Source: Rhodobacter capsulatus (GTDB lineage Bacteria > Pseudomonadota > Alphaproteobacteria > Rhodobacterales > Rhodobacteraceae). From it: DNA of 64,000 bases. The notes beneath the pieces are model-generated. The model did no database searches, was not told the origin of the DNA, and was given only the letters and a program-made list of their open reading frames with translations. The translations under genes and the position numbers were made by a program. Shown piece by piece: positions 1 through 9,800 of this stretch. The stretch lies in assembly GCF_005144475.1 (NCBI RefSeq), contig NZ_SWJZ01000009.1, positions 44,230 through 108,229 of the forward strand, written 5' to 3'. How positions within the stretch are numbered: position 1 is the first letter of the stretch; each line of letters starts with the position of its first letter.

Positions 1-2
1 TG

Positions 3-860
3 CGCAAGGCCACGATCCACGGCTGGACCGGCCTGTTGTTCGTCAGCGGCGCCTCGGCCTTCGGCGATCTGACCGCCCGGGCCGAGGTGGACCGGACCGG
101 AGTCTATATCCTGTCCGGCCCGGACCCGGACAAGCCCGGCGTGACCCGGGTCTATATCGGGTCGGGGAACTCCGTCTCTGAGCGGATCGAACAGAGCGCG
201 AAGAAGCGCGACTTCTGGGAAACCGCGATCACCGTCACCACCAGCGATGACGACCTGTCTAAGGGGCATGCCGAATACCTTGAGGCGCGGCTGATCCGCC
301 TGACCGCGCAGGCGGGCCGGGTGACGCTGGATAACGGCACCCAACCCGATACCGACCGCCGCCGCCTGCCCGAGGCGGATGTCGCGAACATGGAACAGTT
401 CCTGTCGAACCTGAAGATCATCCTGCCGGTTATCGGGCTGGATATGCTCAAGCCTCAGCCCCGGGCCGTGACGCAGGTCGCGAAACCTGCCGAGGAGCGG
501 ACGGTCGAAGAGGTTCACTTCGAGATCCGCCACAAGAGCGGCGTTCAGGCGACCGCCGTGGAAGAGGACGGGGAATTTGTAGTGCTGGAAGGATCCGAGG
601 CCCTGATCGGGACCGGGTACGTCCAGCAGAGCTATGGCGGCCTGAAGGAAAAGATGATCGCGGATGGCGCGCTGGTTCCCCATGCCCCGGACCGGATGCG
701 CTTCGCCAAGCCCTGGCCGTTCGGCAGCCCCTCGGCCGCGGCGGCGGTGGTACTGGACCGGAACAGTAACGGGCGGCTGGAATGGAAGGTCCGGGGATCG
801 AAGCTGAATTATCACGAGTGGCAGCAGGCGCAAGCCGGCGGGTCGGAGGTGACGGAATGA
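3..860 (+). CDS. GIY-YIG nuclease-like protein of a type I restriction locus (5' partial)
   Basis: The reading frame is open from the left edge of the window, so the gene probably begins upstream; the TTG at 36 is only the first start-like codon visible. The GIY-YIG signature appears as GVYIL followed about 25 residues later by VYIGSG, with a downstream conserved Glu (HAEYLEARLI) of the nuclease fold. The C-terminal third (GYVQQSYGGLKEKMIADG) resembles the DUF4357 domain that often accompanies GIY-YIG proteins beside type I restriction genes. The stop overlaps the hsdR start as ATGA, so the two are translationally coupled. The family function is unproven; a role in DNA cleavage or host control of the restriction system is inference from context. 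Confidence 0.8.
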   Translation, partial: RKATIHGWTGLLFVSGASAFGDLTARAEVDRTGVYILSGPDPDKPGVTRVYIGSGNSVSERIEQSAKKRDFWETAITVTTSDDDLSKGHAEYLEARLIRLTAQAGRVTLDNGTQPDTDRRRLPEADVANMEQFLSNLKIILPVIGLDMLKPQPRAVTQVAKPAEERTVEEVHFEIRHKSGVQATAVEEDGEFVVLEGSEALIGTGYVQQSYGGLKEKMIADGALVPHAPDRMRFAKPWPFGSPSAAAAVVLDRNSNGRLEWKVRGSKLNYHEWQQAQAGGSEVTE

Positions 861-3800
861 GCGACCTGCATTACGAGAAGAACCTCGAAGGCTACATCGT
901 CTGGAAGCTCACCGCCGCAGGCTGGCTGGTCGGCACGACCGACGCCTATGACGCGGACCGAGCCATGTACCCGGAGGATCTGGAGGCATGGCTACGCGCT
1001 ACCCAACCCCAGAAATGGGACCGGCTTCACGCGATGAACGGGGACAAGACCCTTACAGTGGTCATGGACCGGCTGGAGGCGGCGCTGGAAAAACAGGGGA
1101 TGGTGCAGACACTGCGCCGGGGGTTTTCCATCGCGGGCGCGGGGCATCTGGACCTGTCCGAGGCAGCCCCAGAGGACCGGCGGAACGACCAGGTCCTGCA
1201 TCGTTACGCGTCGAACCGGCTGCGGGTCGTGCCCCAGCTGAAGTACCACCCCGAGCGCGAACTCGCCATCGACCTCGGCCTGTTCCTGAACGGCCTGCCG
1301 CTGGCCACGGTCGAGTTGAAGACGGACTTCACCCAGTCCGTCGAACACGCAAAGGCCCAGTATCGGCGCGACCGGCCTCCGGTCGACCCGGTCACCAAGC
1401 GCAAGCACCCGCTCCTGACCTTCAAGCGGGGCGCAATCGTCCATTTCGCGATGTCGGACAGCGAGATCTGGATGACCACGAAGCTTGCGGCCGACGATAC
1501 CTTTTTCCTCCCCTTCAACAAGGGGGATAACGGCCGGGCCGGCAACGCGGCCCGGGCCGATGGAGAATACCCGGTCGCCTATTTCTGGGAGGAGATCTGC
1601 CAGCCGGACGCGTTCCTGCGGATCTTCCACAGCTTCGTCTATGTCGAGAAGAAGAACGTGGTGGACCTGAAAGGGAACTGGTCGGTCAAGGAGACGCTGA
1701 TCTTCCCCCGGTTCCACCAGTTCGACGCGGTCAACAAGATGATCGCCGACGCGAAGGCGAAGGGGCCCGGGCACCCCTACCTGTGCGAGCACAGCGCCGG
1801 TTCCGGCAAGACCTCGACCATCGCCTGGACGGCGCATGACCTGGTGAAGCTGCGCCGGGATGACGGGACGCCGATCTTCGACACGGTGATCATCGTGACG
1901 GACCGGAACGTCCTGGACGGCCAGTTGCAGGACGCGGTCCAGCAGATCGACCATCAGAAGGGGCTGATCGCGGCCATCGACCGGGAAACCTCGTCGAAGT
2001 CGAAGAGCGACCAGTTGAGCGAGGCGATGCTGAAGGGCACTCCGATCATCGTGGTGACCATCCAGACCTTCCCCTTCGCGATGGAGGCGATCCTGACCGA
2101 GCGGTCGCTGCGGGACCGGAACTTCGCGGTGATCATCGACGAGGCGCACAATTCTCAGACCGGGAACACGGCGTCAAAACTTCAGGCGACGCTGGCCCTG
2201 TCCGCCCGGAAGGACGCGGCGGATATGACGGTCGAAGACATCCTCCTGGAGATCCAGCGGGCCCGGAAACGTCCGGCGAACGTGTCCCATTTCGCCTTCA
2301 CGGCGACCCCGAAACATTCGACCATGATGCTCTTCGGGCGCCCGACCGACCCGTCCCGCCCGGGGGGGAACGACAACCTCCCGGTATCGTTCCACAAATA
2401 CGAGATGCGGCAGGCGATCGAGGAGGGGTTCATCCTCGATGTCCTGCGGGGCTATGTCCCCTACAAGACCGCGTTCAACCTCGGCCAGGAGATCGTCGAG
2501 GAGAAGCGAGTCGACGGGAAAGCGGCGAAGCGGGCGCTAGCGAAATGGATGACGCTTCACCCGACGAACGTCACCCAGAAAGTCCGGTTCATCATCGAAC
2601 ATTTCTCAAAGAACGTGGCCCACCTCTTGGACGGGAAGGCGAAAGCGATGGTCGTCACCAGCTCCCGGGCCTCCGCGGTCCGGTACAAGCGTGCATTCGA
2701 CGCCTTAATCGCGGCCAATCCAGCTTATGGGAACATCCGGGCGCTGGTGGCCTTTTCGGGGAAACTGACCGGGCGCGAGGTGATGCACCCGAACGATGAC
2801 CTTCTGAAGGGGGACGCGTTCATCGTCGAGGAGGACGCGGAGTTCACCGAGGCGAACATGAACCCGGATGCGGCCGGAAAGGATCTACGCCACGTCTTCG
2901 ACCGGCCGGAATACCGGGTCATGCTGGTGGCGAACAAGTTCCAGACCGGGTTCGACCAGCCGAAGCTGGTCGCTATGTACGTGGACAAGAAGATCGCGAA
3001 CGCGGTCGAGATCGTTCAGACCTTCTCCCGCCTGAACCGAACCTTCCCCGGGAAGGATCAGACCTTCATCATCGACTTCATCAACGACCCCGACGTGGTT
3101 CGGGCCGCCTTCGCCCAGTATGATCGGGGCGCCCGGATCGAGGAGGTTCAGGACCTCAACGTCATCTATGACCTGAAGGGCTTCCTGGACGATCAGGGGC
3201 TATATGACGACACGCACATGTTCGACTTCCAGCGAGCCCGATTCCGGACCGCTTCCGCCGCCGCAAGCGGCGCTGATGACGAGGCGGCGCACAAGGCGAT
3301 GTTCGCGGCCACCCAGGAGCCGACCGACGCCTATAACCGGCGCCTCGCAGAGTTGCGGGACCGGGCCGGCGCAGCCGAGGACGCCTGGCAGCGCGCGAAG
3401 AGGGCCGGGAACGAGGACGGGATGAAGCGCGCGGATCACGAGCGCGAGCAGGTCGAGACGGCGATCATCTCCCTCACGGATTTCAAGGCGGGCCTGGCCC
3501 GGTTCGGTAGGCTCTACGCCTATATCGCGCAGCTGGTCGACCTTGGAGACCCGGACCTCGAAACCTTCGCCGCCTTCGCCAAGCTGCTGGCGAACCGGCT
3601 GGACGGGATCCCGCCCAATCAGATCGACCTGCACGGGATTGCGTTGACCGGATACCAGATCGCCGAGCGCGAACCGGCCGGGGGTGAAACGGAACCCGAG
3701 GAGCCCATTCTCCAGCCCGACAAGGGGGGCGGAGGGGGCGGACGCCCCGGGGCGTTGCCGGTCTACATCCAGGAACTGATCGAGCGGCTGAACAGCCTTT

Positions 3801-4090
3801 TCGGCGAGGCGACCCCGATCGAGGACCAGGTCGCCTTCGTGAATCAGGTGGCGGCGATCACCCGCGAAAACCGGGTGGTCATGGCGCAGATCGAGAAGAA
3901 CACGAAGGATCAGGCGATGAAGGGAAACCTGCCCGGCGCGGTGCAGGCGGCGGTGGTCCGGGCCATGTCTTCGCACAGCGCGCTCGCCACGCTTCTGCTG
4001 AGCAAGGACCGACAGGCCCTGCCGATCCTCGAAGGGGTCGTCTACGAGATCTTGAAACGAGGTGCAGCTCTCGACCTAACTTCAAAGTGA
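857..4090 (+). CDS. hsdR: Type I restriction endonuclease subunit R
   Basis: The 1077-residue product is the motor and nuclease subunit of a type I restriction complex (HsdR2M2S), which translocates DNA and cuts unmodified targets. The N-terminal PD-(D/E)xK nuclease is visible near residues 134-155 (AIDLGLFLNGLPLATVELKT). The SF2 helicase motor follows: Walker A HSAGSGKTS near 315, DEAH within VIIDEAHNSQ near 427, FTATP near 482, and the arginine-finger motif QTFSRLNRT near 720. A C-terminal subunit-interaction region follows a Gly-rich linker (about 955-965). The start at 857 is chosen because it overlaps the preceding stop; an in-frame start at 782 lies inside the upstream gene. hsdM and hsdS must lie left of the window. 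Confidence 0.95.
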   Translation: MSDLHYEKNLEGYIVWKLTAAGWLVGTTDAYDADRAMYPEDLEAWLRATQPQKWDRLHAMNGDKTLTVVMDRLEAALEKQGMVQTLRRGFSIAGAGHLDLSEAAPEDRRNDQVLHRYASNRLRVVPQLKYHPERELAIDLGLFLNGLPLATVELKTDFTQSVEHAKAQYRRDRPPVDPVTKRKHPLLTFKRGAIVHFAMSDSEIWMTTKLAADDTFFLPFNKGDNGRAGNAARADGEYPVAYFWEEICQPDAFLRIFHSFVYVEKKNVVDLKGNWSVKETLIFPRFHQFDAVNKMIADAKAKGPGHPYLCEHSAGSGKTSTIAWTAHDLVKLRRDDGTPIFDTVIIVTDRNVLDGQLQDAVQQIDHQKGLIAAIDRETSSKSKSDQLSEAMLKGTPIIVVTIQTFPFAMEAILTERSLRDRNFAVIIDEAHNSQTGNTASKLQATLALSARKDAADMTVEDILLEIQRARKRPANVSHFAFTATPKHSTMMLFGRPTDPSRPGGNDNLPVSFHKYEMRQAIEEGFILDVLRGYVPYKTAFNLGQEIVEEKRVDGKAAKRALAKWMTLHPTNVTQKVRFIIEHFSKNVAHLLDGKAKAMVVTSSRASAVRYKRAFDALIAANPAYGNIRALVAFSGKLTGREVMHPNDDLLKGDAFIVEEDAEFTEANMNPDAAGKDLRHVFDRPEYRVMLVANKFQTGFDQPKLVAMYVDKKIANAVEIVQTFSRLNRTFPGKDQTFIIDFINDPDVVRAAFAQYDRGARIEEVQDLNVIYDLKGFLDDQGLYDDTHMFDFQRARFRTASAAASGADDEAAHKAMFAATQEPTDAYNRRLAELRDRAGAAEDAWQRAKRAGNEDGMKRADHEREQVETAIISLTDFKAGLARFGRLYAYIAQLVDLGDPDLETFAAFAKLLANRLDGIPPNQIDLHGIALTGYQIAEREPAGGETEPEEPILQPDKGGGGGGRPGALPVYIQELIERLNSLFGEATPIEDQVAFVNQVAAITRENRVVMAQIEKNTKDQAMKGNLPGAVQAAVVRAMSSHSALATLLLSKDRQALPILEGVVYEILKRGAALDLTSK

Positions 4091-4124
4091 TCTCGTCAGA
4101 TATGCCGCGCAGAGACAGACTGAA

Positions 4125-4152
4125 GTGAATGTCGATCTTTGAGATCATTCAC
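4125..4152. terminator. Inverted repeat between convergent genes
   Basis: GTGAATG at 4125-4131 pairs with CATTCAC at 4146-4152, with a further GATC/GATC match inside. It sits between the convergent hsdR and WGR genes and overlaps the stop of the latter. There is no strong T tract, so a bidirectional terminator role is tentative. Confidence 0.35.
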
Positions 4153-4409
4153 GATACGTACCCGCGTCGCCTCTTCGTTGCCGCGAGCTTCACCAAAGCC
4201 GTGATAGCCTTGCCTTCATCAGGATGGGTCTCGACCATCATCTGCCCCCGAAACCCGATCCGGCCCCATTCGCGCACGAGGCTGGCGCGACCGAAGAGGT
4301 CGCGTTGCACACTCAGCCGATAGAAGCGACGCATGTTGCGCGCCGGATCGATCCGGCGCATCTGCAAGTCGGTCGGGAAGACATCGAGCTGGATCGGGCT
4401 GTGGTACAT
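4149..4409 (-). CDS. WGR domain protein
   Basis: This 86-residue protein is essentially one WGR domain: conserved RFYRLSVQRDLFG, then VREWGRIGFRGQM with the WGR triad, then a helical tail (EGKAITALVKLAATKRRRGY). WGR domains bind nucleic acid ends in poly(ADP-ribose) polymerases; the single-domain bacterial forms are common on alphaproteobacterial plasmids and have no established role. Start at 4409 gives MYHSPIQLDVF, the usual compact family start; a longer frame to 4499 has no family support. It is the last gene of the leftward maintenance block and runs convergently with hsdR. Confidence 0.8.
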   Translation of the reverse strand: MYHSPIQLDVFPTDLQMRRIDPARNMRRFYRLSVQRDLFGRASLVREWGRIGFRGQMMVETHPDEGKAITALVKLAATKRRRGYVS

Positions 4410-4495
4410 GTAGTGATCGACTGAGGTTTTCTCCACAATATCAGGTGGAAGTCTGCGCTTCCACCTCGATTTCCCCGCGAGGGGTAAAAGGGGGC

Positions 4496-5428
4496 TCACG
4501 CCCCCTTCTCGAACTTCATGACCGGGATACCAAGCTTTTTGGCCTTGTCGGCGAGGTTCTCCTGGATGCCATTACCTGGGAAGACGAGGACGCCCACGGG
4601 CAGCACTTCGAGCATGGCGTCGTTGCGCTTGAAGGGCGCGGCCTTGGCGTGCTTGGTCCAGTCGGGCTTGAAGGCGACCTGCGTCACTCCGCGGGCCTCA
4701 GCCCATTTGGCGGCGATGAGTTCAGCGCCCTTGGGGCTTCCACCGTGGAGAAGGACCATGTCGGGATACTTGGTCCGGACCTGATCGAGCTTGCCCCAGA
4801 TCAGACGGTGATCGTTGAAGTCGGTCCCGCCGGTGAGGGCGACCTTGGGGCCAGCGGGGAGCATCACCTCGGTTTCCGCGCGGCGCTTGGCGGCCAGGAA
4901 GTCGCGGCTGTCAATGAGCGCTGCGGTCATGTGCTGGCGGTTCACCATCGAGCCAGTGCGAGGGCGCCAGGTGGAGCCCGTGTGATGGACGAACTCGGTG
5001 GCGGCGTGATCGCGCATCATGTCCATGCAGTTGCGCCGTTCGATCAGCGTCAGGCCTTCGGCCGTCAGGCGCTCGAGCTCGGTCGATTTCACCTCGGAGC
5101 CGTCCTGCTCCCGCTGGAGGCGGCGCTGCGCCTGCTCGTTCTCATCGAGCGACCGCTCGATCCGGGCCGTCGCGCGGTGGAAGAGATTGACCTGGCCCCA
5201 GAGCACTTCTTCGAGGTCGGGTTCCATGCGGGTGTCTTCCAGGGTCGCAACGAGGGCGTCGAAGATGTCGGCGACGGCGACCGCAAGGCGCTGCCCATCG
5301 GGCATCGGGCGCGGATCAGGCTCGTCAAAGGGGCGGTAGCCGTAGAGCTGCAGCTCGTCGAGCGCATGGGCGGTCTGGGATGCAGTGTGGACGGGTTCAT
5401 AGGCGTCGTCGTGGGTGTGGATCGTCAT
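4496..5428 (-). CDS. DUF2493 (YpsA-related SLOG fold) protein
   Basis: The 310-residue product has a polar, Arg/Glu-rich helical N-terminal half (about 1-165) and a C-terminal DUF2493 domain (about 185-305). The latter shows the Rossmann-like SLOG pattern: VALTGGTDFND, HGGSPKGAELIAAKWA, FKPDW and FPGNGIQENLADKAKKLGIPV. SLOG domains bind nucleotide-derived ligands, and in several systems they sense or process such ligands; the role of this plasmid family is unknown. The ATG at 5428 is preferred over an upstream in-frame ATG at 5452. It lies downstream of the toprim protein, separated by a long structured gap. Confidence 0.75.
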   Translation of the reverse strand: MTIHTHDDAYEPVHTASQTAHALDELQLYGYRPFDEPDPRPMPDGQRLAVAVADIFDALVATLEDTRMEPDLEEVLWGQVNLFHRATARIERSLDENEQAQRRLQREQDGSEVKSTELERLTAEGLTLIERRNCMDMMRDHAATEFVHHTGSTWRPRTGSMVNRQHMTAALIDSRDFLAAKRRAETEVMLPAGPKVALTGGTDFNDHRLIWGKLDQVRTKYPDMVLLHGGSPKGAELIAAKWAEARGVTQVAFKPDWTKHAKAAPFKRNDAMLEVLPVGVLVFPGNGIQENLADKAKKLGIPVMKFEKGA

Positions 5429-5550
5429 CGGTTTCTTGCCTCCGGGCCTCAACTCGTCCGCGCGTCATCCCGCGCGGCCTTCATGGGCTGCGAAAGCCGT
5501 GGGAGGGGACGCCCCTTCACCCCCTTTCGGGGCCGGAACGCATGTGGAGG

Positions 5551-5631
5551 AGGACGGGGGGCGGCTGATTTGTCTCGCGATGCAAAGGCGGGGCTCGCCC
5601 CCGCCGGCGGAAATCAGTCGCCCCCCGTCCT
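5551..5631. repeat. 81-bp nested inverted repeat in a 368-bp intergenic gap
   Basis: Outer arms at 5551-5571 and 5611-5631 match over 20 of 21 positions (AGGACGGGGGGCG/ACTGATTT). An inner hairpin (GGCGGGGC-TC-GCCCCCGCC) lies at 5587-5605. A third pair, CGCCCCTTC near 5510 and GAAGGGGCG near 5633, encloses both. The gap 5429-5796 holds no gene I can support. Both flanking genes run leftward, so the repeat could be a terminator or processing site between them; a replication or transfer signal cannot be excluded. Confidence 0.6.
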
Positions 5632-5796
5632 TGAAGGGGCGGCATCTTTGACGGCCGCCTGCCCATCTCTTGAAGGCCGCTCGGGTGACGGGTGGATGAG
5701 ATTGCCCGGAAAGAGGCAAAGCGACGATCCACAGCCATGACAGGGATCCGTACCCCCCTGCCCCGCACTCCCCGACTGACCCTTGCGCGATGCGGA

Positions 5797-6828
5797 TCAG
5801 CCTGACAGGCGATGCCGATCCTCTGGCCCGATCTGCCCTGCCAGATGCTGGCGCAGCGCCTCTTTGCCGTACGCCCGGAGATCATCGTTGAAATCCCCGA
5901 GCCGCGGTTCCAGCACCCGAACGGCAATCCCGGCATCAAGTGCTCTGGCGCTCAACCTCTCTGCCGCGCGTTGCCCGGCCGGATCGCTGTCGATGGCGAT
6001 GTAGAGGCGCTGAAGCCCCTCCGGCAGCAGGACCGCCCCGAGGTGACCCGACGACAGCGCAGCCCAGACAGGGAGGCTAGGCACTGCTTCGATCAGGGAC
6101 AGCATGGTCTCGATGCCTTCGCCGATGACGAGGATGTCGTCATGCGGGGTCAGCCTGACGGCATTGCCAAGGAGATGACCCATGGCACGCCGCTGCGTCT
6201 CGACCCGCGCCTTTCCCTGTCCGTCAGGCGCAAGCCAGGTGCGATGCACGCCCTGCAGGGCCCCTGCCCCATCGGTGACCGCGGCGATCAGCGCCGGTCT
6301 GGGGATGCTCCGGGTCTGGCCCTCATCCCGATGCCAGCACTTCGGGTGGAAGCGAAGGGCGCTCATCCTGCCGCCTTGGGTCAAGCCCCGGGAGCGGAGG
6401 TAGGTGTCGGCAAGCGTGGCTGCGACCGGCACCGAAGCCGCGAACAGACGCGCCGCCGCCGCTGGCGTGCCACCGGGGGGCTTGGTCTTCTTCGGCACTG
6501 GCGCATCCGAGAGAACCGGCGGCGGACGGCCCAGATGCGCCCGGGCCTCGGCCAGAAGATCGGGAAAGCGGGAGATCCCGGTCCTCTCGCGGATGATATC
6601 GAGAAGATCACCATGCTCGCCCGTGGCGCCATCGGTGAACTTGCCGGCCGCGCCCGGCCCTGAGGCGGGTCCAGTCAGCCGCACAAAGAGCGACCGGCCG
6701 GGGTTGTTCTGCAGATCGCCCACGATCCAGTAGGACCCTTCCCGCCGTCCGGCGGGAAGGTAGGCGCGACAGACACTCTCTGCATTTTCCGCCAAAGCGC
6801 GGATCAGATCTTCGGTCTCGGAATACAT
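5797..6828 (-). CDS. Toprim-domain (DUF7146-type) primase-like protein
   Basis: The 343-residue protein has an N-terminal region like the DUF7146 module of plasmid and phage primases (SYWIVGDLQNNPGRSLFVRL, then GATGEHGDLLDIIRER). A toprim domain follows in the C-terminal half: ILVIGEGIETMLSL supplies the acidic Glu and AIDSDPAGQRAAERL the DxD-type metal site. A primer-synthesis or DNA-processing role in plasmid replication or establishment is inferred from the fold. There is no zinc finger and no helicase domain, so it may act with the helicase encoded immediately upstream; only 3 nt separate the two genes. Confidence 0.75.
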   Translation of the reverse strand: MYSETEDLIRALAENAESVCRAYLPAGRREGSYWIVGDLQNNPGRSLFVRLTGPASGPGAAGKFTDGATGEHGDLLDIIRERTGISRFPDLLAEARAHLGRPPPVLSDAPVPKKTKPPGGTPAAAARLFAASVPVAATLADTYLRSRGLTQGGRMSALRFHPKCWHRDEGQTRSIPRPALIAAVTDGAGALQGVHRTWLAPDGQGKARVETQRRAMGHLLGNAVRLTPHDDILVIGEGIETMLSLIEAVPSLPVWAALSSGHLGAVLLPEGLQRLYIAIDSDPAGQRAAERLSARALDAGIAVRVLEPRLGDFNDDLRAYGKEALRQHLAGQIGPEDRHRLSG

Positions 6829-6831
6829 GGC

Positions 6832-9800
6832 TCAACACCCTCCGCGTGCATGTAGTCCCGCTACAGGACAACGTGCAAGCAGGCGATCCAGCACGGCAAT
6901 GCCGCCCGAGTCCGTTGGGCAGAAGAGACGCAGCTTCCAAGCGATAATTTCCGAGAAGAAGCCATCTGCCTTGAGCCGGTCTTTGGCGGCCTCGGTGAAG
7001 CTGGAGAGCTCGATCCGGTTCACGCCCATGACGCGGGACCGGTGGAGTTCCATCCCTTCAGCCAACCGCACCACCGTCTTGCCCTCCAGAACGAGGGCAT
7101 GGACCTGCGCTGCCGTGAGCTTCGGCGCATCGGCCGCCAGCGTGGTCGCAACCCAGGCGGGCGAGACACGGCGGCCGATGATGCGCTGGCCGTCATCGGT
7201 CTGCAGCCGGTAGACGCGGGTCTCATCCTGGGGGAGTTGCTTCCAGATCGGCAGCAAGAGACCCACCACGATATGCAGCGTCGCCTCCGAGAACTCCGGT
7301 ACTTCTGCAAGTTCCGCAGTCCAGGCGGCGGTGAAGGCCGCGCGGTCGGCTTCCAGCCAGTGGGTGTCCTCCATCATCTTGGCTGGGACGGTGCTCGCCT
7401 CCGTTGGCCGGATCAGCCGCAGCCGCGGCTCGATGGTGCCGTCGTCCAACATCAGGCTGGTGGCAGGCACCTGCACTGCAGCGCGACCGGAGCGGCTGTT
7501 GACGAGAAGCCGCGCCTTGGGATCGTCCAGCCAGCCGAGCGCATCCGCGAGCGAGGTCGGCGTGTTGCGCCGCTTTTCCGCGATGGTCAGGAGCTGGGTT
7601 TCGGCACCGGAGCCGGGATGGGTGTAGATCACGCGCGCATCCGTGACACGGAAGCTTTCGGCACGCAGCGTCTCAAGTCCGAGGTCGTAGATACCGGCCG
7701 CGATGGCGCCTTCGATACGCTGATCGAGCAATTCCTCGAAGGCAGAGAACAGCACGGCCTGCATATCGATCGTCAGCGCAAGCAGACGATTGAGGAAAGT
7801 GGTGATCGGGGGCAGGTCGTCCTTCAACCCGTTGTCATCGGTCAGGCTCAGACCGGTGGCATCCTCGAAGGCCCCGAGCGAACAGCCCGCCACATCGCCG
7901 CGATAGATGCGGCGGTAAAGCTGGCGCAGCGCGTCTCGGGCATAGGGCGACTCGAGGTTGTCTTCGGGTCGGAACAGCCCTTGCCCGCCGGTCTGGCGCT
8001 GGCCACGCGTGATGGCTCCCAACGTGTCGAGGCGGCGCGCGATGGTCGAAAGGAACCGCTTTTCTGCCTTCACATCCGTCGCCACCGGCCGAAAGAGCGG
8101 CGGCTGCGCCTGATTGGTGCGGTTGGTACGGCCGAGACCTTGGATGGCAGCATCGGCCTTCCAGCCGGGTTCCAAGAGGTAGTGGACCCGCAAGCGCTGG
8201 TTCTTGGCGCCAAGGTCGGCGTGATAACTCCGACCCGTGCCTCCGGCATCCGAGAAGATCAGGATGCGCTTCTGGTCATCCATGAAGGCGGCGGTTTCCG
8301 CGAGGTTGGCAGACCCCGCCCGGCTTTCGACGACAAGCCGCGCGGCAGGACCCTCGCCTTTGCGCACGATGCGGCGCGAGCGGCCCGTGACCTCGGCCAC
8401 GAGGTCGGTGCCGAAGCGCTGGACGATCTGGTCGAGCGCCCCCGGCACGGGCGGCAGCGAGGCCAGCTTTTCGATCAGCGCGTCGCGCCTGCGGGCAGCC
8501 TCGCGACATTCGACCGGCTGGCCATCCCGCACCACGGGCCGTGACGACAGATTGCCCTCGCTGTCGGTGAAGGGCTCATAGAGCTGCACCGGGAAGGAAT
8601 GGGCGAGGTAGTCCAGGACATATTCCCGCGGGGTGATGTCGACGCGGATGTCGTTCCACTCCTCGGTCGGGATCTCCGAGAGGCGGCGTTCCATCAGCGC
8701 CTCGCCGGTCGAGACGATCTGGACGACGGCCGCATGGCCTGCGGCCAGATCGGCCTCGATGGCGGCGATCTGGGTGGGGGTTTTCATGCTGGTCAGCAGA
8801 TGGCCGAAGAAGCGCTGCTTCGCGGACTCAAAGGCCGAACGCGCGGCGGACTTGGCCTGGCGGTTCAGCGTGCCGCTGTCGCCCGTGATGTTCGCCGCCT
8901 CCATCGCGGCGGCGAGGTTGTTGTGGATGATGGCAAAGGCCCCGGCATACGCATCATAGATGCCGCGCTGCTCAGGCGTCAGCGCGTGTTCCAGCATCTC
9001 GTATTCGACGCCATCGTAGGACAGCGACCGGGCCGTGTAGAGGCCCAAGGACCGCAGGTCGCGGGCGAGGACTTCCATCGCGGCGACGCCGCCTGCTTCG
9101 ATGGCCTCGACGAACTCTGCTCGCGTCGCGAAGGGGAAATCCGCACCACCCCACAGACCGAGCCGCTGCGCATAGGCGAGGTTGTGGACCGTTGTCGCGC
9201 CGGTGGCGGAGACATAGACCACGCGGGCATTGGGCAGCTTGTGCTGCAGGCGCAGGCCCGCCCTGCCCTGCTGCGAGGCCTCCGTATCGCCGCGCTCGCC
9301 TTTGCTTCCAGCGGCATTTGCCATGGCATGGCTTTCGTCAAACAGGATCACCCCGTCGAAATCCGTCCCCAGCCAGTCGACGATCTGGTCGACCCGGGAC
9401 TTCTTGGCACCACGTTCTTCCGATCGCAGTGTCGCATAGGTGGTGAACAGAATGCCCTCGGAGAGCGGGATGTCGCGACCTTGCGCAAAGCGCGAGAGCG
9501 GCGTCACCAACAGCCGCTCCTGGCCGAGCGCCGACCAGTCGCGCTGCGCGTCCTCGAGGAGCTTGTCGCTCTTTGAAATCCAGAGCGCCTTGCGGCGGCC
9601 CTGGCACCAGTTGTCGAGCAGAATCCCGGCCGACTGGCGGCCCTTGCCCGCGCCCGTGCCATCGCCAAGGAAGAAGCCGCGGCGGAAGCGGACAGCGTCC
9701 GCGGCATCATCGGACGCAGCCGAGACCATTTCGCCAGCTTCATCGACGGTCCACGATCCGGCGAGATAGGCACCATGCGCCTCGCCAGCGTAGATAACGG

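Noticed and set aside
988..4100. Several long frames on both strands inside hsdR
   Set aside because: They overlap a well-supported helicase gene, have Arg/Pro-rich translations typical of GC-rich shadow frames and show no ribosome sites.
4445..5740. A 431-codon plus-strand frame opposite the DUF2493 gene
   Set aside because: The minus strand encodes a recognisable DUF2493 domain; the plus translation resembles no family and is a shadow.
7042..9576. Long plus-strand frames opposite the methyltransferase-helicase gene
   Set aside because: All motifs of a strawberry-notch helicase are on the minus strand; the plus frames have no motif or start signal.
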